A stretch of 64,000 nt of DNA from Sweltsa coloradensis (Eukaryota; Arthropoda; Insecta; Plecoptera; Chloroperlidae): the NCBI GenBank assembly GCA_024449915.1, contig JAMZAV010000777.1:699783-763782 (forward strand). The letters run 5' to 3'. Shown here in pieces: positions 42,501 through 54,500 of this stretch; within the stretch, counting starts at the first letter, position 1, and each line of letters begins with the position of its first letter. A model generated the notes under the pieces. That model was not told the origin of the DNA and ran no database searches. It saw only the letters and a list, made by a program, of their open reading frames with translations. Made by a program: the position numbers and the translations under genes.

Positions 42501-45500
42501 GATCCATAAATTAAATAAATAGATTATTAGTTTAATTGCAGTTTAAAACATCCTACTTTTGTGACTAATGGATCCATTTGCCGTTGTTTTCCTACATTTA
42601 GTTCACCTTATTTTAAACAAAACATAGTACACACATTGTAACTTTCACCTTAACCCCGATCTAATATCACAGGGAACCTAAGTAGCGAGCGCGGGATAAA
42701 TTTGGGATCACACTTGATCACAAGGCATAGGAAAATACCCCGTCTTCGAACTTTGCGCTACCGTATCTCCCGACTGAGACCAAAATAAGAAATTTCAAAC
42801 ACACTACGAGAACACTTTTAGGTTTTCTACGTACAACAGTCGACAAATTTTCAACAACATGTACCAAATTTAAATGAGAGCGAGTTTAATAATCATGTGT
42901 CATTGCAGTGTTGCCCTGTCTGCTGCAAAAAAATAGAAAGAGAACGCGTCTCCATGCAGCAGAGAGAGATGAGAGTACTCGCGCCTGCGCACAAGGTATA
43001 GGCGCATTGTTGAATGCCATGGTCAGCATACTAGTCTAGGGGGGTGAGGGGTGTGTGTGTGAGGCAGGCAGCATCGAGTTTTGATGACAAGGCCGCGATG
43101 CCACATTCATGCGATCAGCACACTCCCCCCTCACCCCCCTAGACTGACCATGGCATTCAACAATGCGCCTATACCTTCGTGCGCATGCGCCAGTACTCTC
43201 ATCTCTCTCTGCTGCATGGAGACGCGTTCTCTTTCTATTTTTTTGCAGCAGACAGGGCAACACTGCAATTACACATAATTATTAAACTCGCTCTCATTTA
43301 AATTTGGAAAATGTTGTTGAAAATCTGTCGACTGTTATACGTAGTGAAAACATGAAGTGTTCTCGTAGTGTGTTTGAAATTTCTTATTTTGGTCTCAGTC
43401 GGGAGATACGGTAGCGCAAAGTTCGACAGACGGGTTATTTTCCTATGCCTTGTGATCAAGTGTGATCCCAAATTTCTCCCGCGCTCGCTACTTAGGTTCC
43501 CTATTACTATTTACATAATATCATTATTATTGTATATTATATTCTATTAATTCGTACTATAATTGTGTGTTTAACGTATCATCATTGGATGAGCGTAGCG
43601 AGCGAAGCGAAGATTCCATTTCACTACACTGGAGAAAAAAATCCGGAATGTTTATCTTTTTTTTTTCTGTATGTATTTTTGTGTGTTTGTTAACACGATT
43701 CCGGCTAAACCGATACTCCAATTACAATGAAATTTTATGGAGGCCTTCGAAATCTCTGAACTTAGAACTGCCACGTTTTTGAGCGCAATCGGAAAATTAT
43801 TTCTCATTAAAATTGCAACTTTACGATTTTTTTCGAATTTTTAAAAAATTTCTTCAGCTTATAACAACCTACATGCTTTATCCGATTTTAATGATTTTTT
43901 CACAAAACCTTAATTTTATGAATCTAGGTATTCGTGTAAATTTGAGCGCATCGAAAACTATTTCTTATGAAAATCGAAATTTTACCTTTTTTTTCTTTTT
44001 TAAAACAATTCTTTGACTTATAACACCTACATGCTTTATCCTATTGGAATGATTTTTTCACAGAACCTTAATTTTATGAATATATACATTCGTGTAAAAT
44101 TTGTGCGCAATCGAATAATTATTTCTCATGAAAATTTCAAAATTACGACTTTTTCCTTTTTTAAAATTACGATTAATTAAAAAAATTTAAAATTTAAGTT
44201 AATTTTTTATTTAATTTAATATAATTTAAAAAAATCTTCAACGAAGTAATGATTTTTTCACAGAACAACTGAAAATCCGCATAACACATGGCAGCTCAAT
44301 GCACCAATTACGCTCATCCAACAACGCGGCGGGACTTAAGCGTTTTCCTAGTTATATTCATACTATAATTAACCTACCTTAGTCTACCTGATTGTTACAG
44401 GTTCAAATTGACAGTCTGTTTTATGTATTTATCTATGGCAACATCAATAAATCTATCTGTCTATGCAATAACAACTCTTTCTATAATCATATTCAAATAA
44501 ATATTTATCGAGAGCCTGTAGTTGCAACTTACGAAGTCTTCTGGGAAATGAAACTGATTTTTGTCCAATGATTTGAAGTAAATTCTGATTGACTCCAGTG
44601 TCCCATGTAGTGATAGCTGCCGGTGCCTGGCTGAAGCCAGTCCACTGTCGTTTGAAGTATGATTTCTGAAGTACAATTAAATAATTAGTCAAATACCAAT
44701 CAAACCATTCAAGTGTCAAGATAAAAAAAGGAAGAATAACCCTTACAAAAATTTTACATCGTAAAAGCTTCGCCAAAACTTATCCAAAAGGTCGTCACTT
44801 TGCCAAAACATATTTAAAACTTATCTAAAACATATTCAAACACTGATTATGTTTTGGAAACCTTCCTGCAACCTTTTAAAGAGTCGCAGGAACATCGCAA
44901 AAAGGTAGTCAAAAGTATCCTTCATGGAAACATAGAAATAAATCTCAGGTAATAATGACTATGTTTTGGATACCTTCCTGCGACCTTTTAAAGAGTCGCA
45001 GAAACATCGCGAAAAGGTAGTCAAAAGCCGCCGTTCGCCAAAGCATCGCAGGAACATCGCAAGAAGGTAGTCAAATGTATCCTTCGCCAAAACATCTCCA
45101 AAGCATCGCAGAAACATAGTGCCAAATTAATTCTTATAGTCAAAAGTAAAACTATTAATTTTATGCAGGATAAGAAATGACATTTTTCCATTTCATTAAG
45201 ATTTAACCATTATTTTTATTAAATTATTGAAATATGTTTACCGTATTTTGTTCGAAATTATAATATAATGGTAATAGTTGAAATAGTTATTTGACTTGAG
45301 CGGTCGGAACAAGCCAAGTTGTGCAAGATGGCGTCTGTCAACACATGTGCTGATTGTGCTCTTCCTGGAAACAGTGTTACCAGTAGCCTCGGTTTTGCAT
45401 CGTTTTGCACGCGTACAATAATTAGGTAAGTAATTTGGGCTTTTAAAAGTAAATGTGTTCAATATTCATCCACTGTATTAAGCTCATATTCAGACCATGG

Positions 45501-48500
45501 TTGGTGCACTGGAGGTTTTAGTTAGCCTTTGTCTTAAGGTTTTGGAGGGCCTACATGCCTAGGCCTAGTGCCTGTGCCTGGGCAGGGATATTTAATACAC
45601 AATGCATAGGCCTAAGGCATGTAGGGGCAGGGTTCTAACTTCTAACTAAGCCCAGGTACAAGCCCACTGTTATAAAATGGTAGGCTAGGCCTAGAAGCCC
45701 TTACAAAAATTTTAGTAGTCAAACCTAGTCTCATGGCTATGTCTTTTTGACTATGTGTTAACTACTGTTTGTCACACATCCAACACATTGTTTGGACTTA
45801 TAAATACACAGTTCCAATGCATATCCGTCCGGATATGTTCCAACTACCTTTCGACAACAAAATGGCGACCTCCAAAACATCGCGAAATGGTAGTCATTAC
45901 ATAGTCAAAACATAGTTGGATGTTTTCCAACTACTATATGGCGATCTTTTGACACATGGCTTGGCCAATCAAATGGTATTAAAAGCACAGTCAATAGGTA
46001 GTTATTACAAAGTCGACTATGTTTCAACTACTGTTTGGCGACCTTTTCGCGATGTTAAAAAAAGTACGGTGCTTGGTCTTTAATAAAATATAGGTACAAT
46101 AAAAACTAGTTTTGGTAGGACCAACTCTAGCAATATCCGTGATCACCCTTCGAACTAGTTTGTATCGCACCTATATTTTATTCAAGACCAAGCCACAACC
46201 CTACTGGTATATTTTGGAGTTATGATTGTGTGCAATAATAAAACAAATACAATTTAATCAAGTTGATCATTCCAATTTATGTAATTTATTATAGGTACAT
46301 GTTACATGTCGGTACATTATTACAATATTTTCCTCACACATCGGCTCTTGGTTTATTATGAAGTCTTAAACAAATAGTATAGTAACATTGAAAATTAAAA
46401 ATAGGCCCTAAATCGCAAATGCGATAAATGCTGTATTTCTTTCATTTGTCGACGATTCATGTCACGAAGATCGGGAATATATGCACATTGAATCCGCGAC
46501 AAAGTGCGATTAATAGGCCTACGGATATTTGCGACATAAGGTAATAACGGCGAAATTGCCACTAAAACGCCGAAAATCGGCTTAAAATTGAAAATTTCAG
46601 CAACGAAACACAAAAACGTCTTCAACTGACGTGAATGACATCTAAAATGAAGTATGTAGGCCTACATGTTACTTGTTGGTACATTATTACTATAATGTCT
46701 AATGGGAAAATACACTGAACTATATTTTCTTTACACATCGGCTCTTGGTTTATTATGAAGTCTTAAATAAATAATATAACATTAAAAAATAGACCCTATA
46801 TATAGCTACGTGCTACGTGAAAATCGTAAATGCGATAAAAATGCCGTATTTTTTTCATTTGTCAACGAATCATGTCACGAGGATCAGGAATATATGCACA
46901 TTGAATCCGCGACAAAGTGCAATATGTTGTCATCGTCGCGTTGAAATCGTAAGTTTTACGTTAGCGAAACTACCATTTAAATGTGCGGCTGGAATGGGGG
47001 AAAAAACACACATTGGACAAGCATTGCTTGATTAAGTGCAAATATGTTCAGGAAATGGTAAAAAAACAAAAACAGTCAAAGCCTTGTCTAGGCCTAGGAA
47101 GTAATGCAACTAGGCATAGTTTCTCAAACTACTGTTTTCCTGCATCTATAGTGTTTTTTATGCACTCCCATAATAAGCTTTATTGTTATTTTCTATTTGA
47201 TCCATAGTTTTTCCGGATCCATAGTTTTTTTCAAGTACTCCCCTGAAAAACGATGCATAGAGGTTTCACTGTATACTACTGTAAATTAAGACGCCTAGGC
47301 CTACAGTTTGGTTCGGCCAACCTTTAGGCTCGGTCTAGCTGCCTAGGGCTTAATAGGTCTAAACCAAGAACAGGCCTAGGCCTCTACCTAGACATACACA
47401 TACATTACAATACATTTGTAAAAAAAAATTGCACAATTTTGTACATTTTCCCCCCCAGCCTCCACACGGAAACTCTGTGAAATGCGATATTTACTAAAAT
47501 AAAAATAATAGTTGCTGTTAAGTGCTATTTACATGTAGCTCTAGTGATCGCACACAAGAACACAGACTGCTTTTTATGTATTAACGATTAACCTTATCTT
47601 GTGTGTCAACTTTTACGACTAACTTAAATGTCTTATGTGTTTCAGGGGAGATTTTAATGAATTTTCAGAACTGTACAAAATAAGGACGACTGTAACAATA
47701 AGAGACTACTTTGTACAGTTCTGAAAATTCATTGAAATCTACCCTGAAACACATTAGACATTTAAAAGCCTCTTATAGTTACAGTCGTAAAAGGAGACAC
47801 TTAAGATTAGCTGGAAAAATAAACATTGATTGGAGTAGTTTTGGTTGGTGTTGTTTGGGTGGTTAGTTGTAGTTTTGAGATAATGGAGAGCCGGAATAAA
47901 ATGTTATATCTTCGTCATTCTCGCTGACGTCTTCGCATAGTAATACGTTGGGATCAATTGAAGTATCTTGTGACTGGTCGAGGCTGGTGCAGTGTGCTGA
48001 TTGAGTGAGAATGGTGGAATCTAATTGGGTGAGGGTGTGGGCGGTTGAAGCAGATTGTGATAGGATATCTAAATGGGTGGGGGCCGTTGAATCTAACTGC
48101 TGACAGGGGGTTGAAGCCCATCGTGAATCACTTGATGAGAGACTTCTCCTCGTACGACGGCGTACTGTTCCGCATTTTTTGTTGACGGTGTCGATGAGCT
48201 CTCCCTTTCCTAGAATTGGATAGTTGGAAGACTTTTCTTGATTGGCAAAAGCTAAAACAGAGGATACAAAGCAATTAATGTTATTGTCCATGAGCTCTAT
48301 GATTTGTATATATTATATTAGAGCTGGACCGATTCAATTTATTTGCCGATGCCGATTCTTTTTCACTCTTTTGTAAAAAAAAATGGTAAAGAATAATTAA
48401 TAAATGCACAAAAGTTGTTCTGTTCACTCTTGCATTATGGACGACTTAAGTAATAAATATACTAAATGGCTGCGTAAGATATGTTTTTACCAGCCGCGCT

Positions 48501-51500
48501 CCGCATTTGTATCAGCCTTCCGTCAGCCGCCAAGCGAGAAACGTTCATGCCTACGGGTATGAGTGCGATAGAGACACATACGCAAACAACAAACAGCTGA
48601 CTTGAGAGCTTAGAAGTTGCAGCGTCATGCGCAAATTAGATGCGTTTTCGATCCAAATCACAGCTGACAGGCCAGTAGGCCTCCGATGATGGACCTACGT
48701 TGGAAAAGAATGTGAAATATGTTCGAAACCGGAGTCAACAAAACGTTTTGTACATTGCAAAATGGTGGCTTTCGACTATTGATCTGCGTACATTTCGACT
48801 ATAGACCTTCGATCAATTCTTCCGCGCGCGAGATTCAAACAAAGAATGGGCATCAAAAATCTTCATTCAAGACTCGGACGATTCTACGAAGACTCGGTAT
48901 CGAATCGGTCCAGCTCTATATAATATATAGGACAATTTAAAGATCATAAATTCATAAACTTACTCAGTATAGCCATCAAAACATTGCTGGGGATTGCTTT
49001 ATTTTTGCCCTGGCCATTCGCAGACAGGTTGGCTAGCTCGGCGTTATACATGTTGGCGAGTAGCAGACGAACGAGATGGCGAGGGTTGCCAACGGCGTTG
49101 ATACGAATGTTGTTTAATTCATTTTTATCAACAAAAACCTCGGAGCCTGGTGCCAATTCAACCTGTAGGTATTAAACAAAAGATGTAAGACAGGAAAAAG
49201 GTAGATCTAGACGAGTGAATGGGTCCCCAAATACAATGCATAGGCAAGAATAAGTATGGTGTAGGCTACCCCACTGAATAGGCCATTTCATGAATCACCA
49301 GCACCCTCTATATCGTGCGCAAACATTATGGATTATTAACATACATCGTGCCATGTGATCAGGTGTGTGGTACGACTGAGGAAGACATCTGTGGAAAACA
49401 CATTCCAACACACACCTGATCATATGGCAGGATGAATGTTAATACCGGTACTCATGATAATGGCGCTCCACGCTAAGAAAGCAGATGCGCGCGCTTTCGA
49501 CGGGCCAATCAGAGATCGTTATTTTAAATTGGGGCCTGCTGAATGGCTACAATTCACCCGTTAAAAGCGCGCGCAACTGCTTTCTTAGCGTGGAGCGCCT
49601 ATATCCATAATGCTTTGCGCATGATATAGAGGGCGAGTGATTCTTGAAATGGCCTTTTGGTAAATTGATATGAATAAAATTATTTTTATCCAAAAACTGC
49701 TACAGCCTCAACAGATAAAACAGTGATCAATACTTTCTCAGGTACTAGACATAGACCATAGGCTAGCCAAAATTTCGGCTCGGTTGGATGCGAACCGGTG
49801 TGCGAAAAATTGGAACCGACTTCGGTCCGGTTTCGGATAGTTTGAATCGCCCGCGCGCGCAAACCTCGACTACTCGCACGGAACATGCGGTGGACTGCGC
49901 TATCACGCTTGTGGTGTGCGCACCAGAAACTGCTCAGAGCTCTACGGTGTCGATCGTTTCTCGGGAGTTTGACGACAACTGTTCGACTATCGATATAAAA
50001 CACATCACACAACCTCGAGACTGAAGCGATGTTTTATGTTTCTGTCCACACTGCCAACGACTGAAGTTACGCTATTTTGAAATATAATTGGGCTCCGCTA
50101 GGAGCCTTTAGTTTCTCACTTTTCTTATTATTCGAGGCAATTAGTATGCCTAATGTGCGTGGTAGTATTATTTGCAGGTACAGCGCAATCGAAATACGAC
50201 GTAAACTTCAAACTGTTATGACTGGTTTAGCGTTTAACCCTACTTCTGCAGTGAACAGTCGCATTTTTAATCTGGCCTAGGGTATACGATACGTTTTATT
50301 GTTATGATTACTAGTTACAAGTTATTACTCAATTTACTATTGAAAGTGACTTGGAGCTAATGAGGATTCTGTCAATGGAATTGCTTTCTTATGCCTGGGC
50401 CTAGCTAGGTAAGGGAATACATTTTGCAAATTTCTCAATTTGTTGAAACTTTACAACCTACCAAACTAATACTAGACTATCCGAAACCGAACCGAAATCA
50501 AAAATTAGTACTATTCACAATTCTTAATTCCTTATTAATTTCAGTATGGAATTAGATTCTGCACGTAAGAGTTCAGGGTTCACATAGGTAGGCCTACGCC
50601 TAAAGATATTACATGCTTACCCATGTTGCAGATTCTTGAATTTTTATTGGGTTGGGAGTCTTGGTCTGAGAGGTATGACCACTAGTGGCACATGTTGTGG
50701 ATTTATTGCCACCAGCCACTGAGATTGCCTGGAGGTGAGCCTCCAACAGTGTTGACATTGCTAAAACATAAAAAAAATATTTTATAATCACATTCAAAAT
50801 TAGTTCAGCAAATAGCAATCAAAAAAAAATAACGGTACATCCTAAGCAGCAATAGGACATGAGAACTGAAGGTGGGACTCTTGATAGCATACCTATAGAC
50901 TAGGTAGGCCTACTACATAATATGAGAATGGTTTTAAAAAATTGTGGGGGGGGGGGGGAGAAAAGGCTTAACATAATGTGAAAAATATTTGGAATTGTCT
51001 CATTTGTTAATATAATGTCTAGTATTCAATTCTGTGTTCAAATTGTACTCACATATGTTCAGAGAGCAAAGCTTTCCACAGCCTTGCTGACTGGCTAACT
51101 TTTCTTTTTCTGCACTCAGCGCCTCTAACTGTTCCTTTGCTAAACGTAGCTCCTCTTGAAGCTCGGTTATCCGAGCGTGGAGTGCATCAACAGAATCGGT
51201 GTGGGGAAGGGAATCATTTGGAAAGTTGGTGTGGGATGGGGGGCAATATTCATGATTGGCTTCAGATTGGGTGTGTGGTTGCGGATATGAGGAAGGTTCA
51301 GGAAGTTGTGTGCTTGAATGAGGGGGATTAAAAAATTGAAATTGGGATTGACTTTGACTTTGAAAATGATTGTGATTCATTTCTTGGTCTGTAAGGGCCA
51401 TAGAGTTTGTTAGAAGACGCGCAGTCTCTATTTCTGATAGAGTTTGTTGATTGTGGCCGGTTGCTGTGTTGGTAGTCGAAATGGGATAGGCTGAAAAAAC

Positions 51501-54500
51501 AAAAGACATTCAGTAAATCTTTTACACACATCTGTCAGATATATTAGGGAGAGGGACTAGCGTAGATTAGATTTATTAATTTGACACATGTACATAGGCT
51601 ACACTAGCTCCAACGAAAGAACGCATTGTAGTTTGTACTGGTGGCGTGCGGGTAGTATAAATGCGCGGTAAAAGGAATGTTGCCATTGTGTATGAAAGAG
51701 AAATATATTATAGTACCAACACAAGCAAAAATCATCTGTGCTAGATCACAAGAGTTTGTCCGTGTACTGAATCAGTGTGAATTGTGTGGAATTGCATGTG
51801 GTATTGAACAGTAGCTGAAGGCCCTTAAAAAAATACATGTGTTATGCTTAGGGCTAATTTACCCTAGCTCAGCTATGGAAGAATGATTTCTCTGCTTGAT
51901 TCAACAGAGCTTGCTAGTTGCTCCCCGATTTTTATCTCATATTTTGCCTATGAAAGTATCAAGTTTGAAAGGGACATTTTACCAATTGGAAACACACACA
52001 ATTCTTCAGTCGGCTGAATAATTGTGTGTGCTAGCATATTTAACCGTAGGCTAACTGTAGCTATACGGAAGAATAATGACGGCTTCGTTCCACAAAGCTG
52101 GTTTGCTGATTTTGTCTTCCAAAGTATCAGAACATTTTAAATAAAGCACCTAAAGACTCATGCTGTAGCATAATGGGAGACTTTTAATAACTCGATAACA
52201 GATCAAAACAGTTGTGTAGTAGGCCTACTGTACAGAAACACATCAGACAGAGGCTAGGCATACAAATACTGAGCGGTTCGTGTAAATTCGATTCACAAGA
52301 AGGTACACAATAAATATGCACCGGCTAGGCGCACTGCTTAAAAAACGTAAGCTATTGGAAACCATTTGGAGCATAGGGCTTAGGCCTATATTGCCCAACT
52401 CGCAATCAACTAATTTCTACTCGCAAAGTGCAAGGCTGCGAGTGGAATTGTTGAGGGTTACCTACACTAGATACAATCGACCTGCAGTGCGATTCTGTAA
52501 AATAGTCGCTATGATAGCGATAGCGATCACGGTTGATATGAAATATCAATCGTTATAAATTATCGTTATCGACCTGATTCTGTAAAATAGTCGCTACGGC
52601 CGCCATTTATCGTATCTTGATAGCATAGCATAGCGACTCCTTTTTCATTCTCGTTATCATAGCGATCGCTATCATTTTTACAGAATCAGTCGACACGCAA
52701 AATTGTCGCTAAAGTGCCGGATAACGGTCGTTATCTTCCATAACGATTTTACAGAATCAGACCGCTGTGTAGAGGAACTTTGAAGCCTAGCCTTCTTACC
52801 ATTGACGTTTGGCAACGTTGAAACCTCTTCCTCGATGGAAACTAACGAATCTTTTAGGCGTCTTGTCGCCACTCGCTTCTGTGAATTGAGGGCATTCTTC
52901 GCAGCCGCCTTCAATTTTCGTGGAGAAGTTCTCTCAAGATTAAAGCCTTGAAGTGAACATGGCATCTTGATTTGCCGACTAGACTTAGTTCTAGTCGGAA
53001 CAACAGAAGTCGGCAATTGCCGTAGTTTCTCCTTGAGAAACTCTTGCAACTCAATTTTATCTGCAAAAAATATAATACCCTATATTGTCTCAAAAGGATA
53101 GGCCCTATCTGTGATTCAATTAATCTTAACATAAATATAAACTCAGAGGTAACAGGCATTTGAAAAAAGTAGGCCTACATATAATAACGAGGTGAAATTT
53201 ACATTGTTTGTGGCTATTTAACCGTAGCTAGGGAAAAAGTTAAGTTACCCACTTTGTAAAATTTAAGCATTAATTTTGAGGCAACATAACCTAAAAAGTA
53301 GGCCTAGCCTACCTAGGCTTAATGTTACTGTTTGAAAGTAATTTTTTTTATTAAATTTATAATATAATTTGTCTTTATTCCTTTTGGAAATTACCAACAT
53401 TTTGTTGGTAAATCTTATACCTATTACCCTTTCATGTTTGAAAGTTTGCAAGTTCATTTTTATGCGCGTGCAGACATGGTGCAGCGGCAGCCGCAGCCAT
53501 GTTCCCATTGAACTTTTTAATTTTAGCACGTGGCCATTTGAATAGGTAGGCTAGGCCTAGGCCTAGCCGTTGAGTGTGCGTAGGCCTATATTCTGAAAAG
53601 TTACTTACCTCCAAATCGGAGCGGCAAACCCATTACTTGATGATATCTTCCTTCGACATCCACCGAAATGTAGACATTTTGTTAATTTCTAGTTCCGGAT
53701 CTCGGCGCATCCAGTAACACATTTCGTGGGCACTACGCTTAACGTGTAATTTTCATTCACCCAAACAACAATTACAAATTTTTGGTCGTAAAAAAATCCT
53801 CTCATTTTTTCTTTTTTACTTTCCGCCGCAATTACCTGGCTACAGAGGTGGCGTGCTTCCCCAGACATTTCGAGATTTTAAAGTGAACTGTGAAAACGAA
53901 GCTAGGCTAGCGAACCGAGCCGGATGAGGGGTGAAAGACAGATACAGGAAGTTACTTTGGGCAATGTTGCCCGATAGTTTACTACACACAGCCTTCTGTG
54001 GTTGTTGCGGTAGGGGTCCTCCTGTTGATATCTGATCGGTGCAGGTTTTTTAAGTAGACGGCTTACATTAATTGTGCCACGTCAGTACTCCTAGTGAATG
54101 CGAAATTTATTAAAGCAAGGGGGCTTATGTGCAGGAAATTCAAGAAATACAATTTGAAATCTGGCAAAAAAGATTTGAAAACTCAATCTGGCAACACTGT
54201 GATAGACCCGCATCGATGTGCCATGTGCGTGCGCCCCCCGGTTTGAGGTTATGATCATTTTGAAGTGAACAGGTGTGGCCTATTTCACTGAAATGGATAA
54301 AGAAAAGAAAAGTGCAAAAAATGCAAAATATGTTTTGAAGAAAAAGCTAAAAAACGCCTTAAAATCTGGGGCTATTAAATCGATAGACAGTTGTACAATT
54401 AATCGTTTATTTGAATGTCCTCTAAAAAGTGATGGAAGTGGAAGTTTCCCTTGTGGCTAGGCCTAGGGCTACGTTCACGGGTGCTGTTGTGGAGAGGATT

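Noticed and set aside
43036..43278. Open frames on both strands at 43.0-43.3 kb
   Set aside because: They lie in the mirrored arms of a foldback element, so each is the mirror of the other.
48984..49175. + strand frame across BEN exon 5
   Set aside because: Antisense of a well-supported BEN exon.
53820..54200. Bidirectional promoter shared by the BEN gene and the transposase relic
   Set aside because: Only the opposite orientation supports this; no core motifs could be fixed and the relic's true start is unknown.
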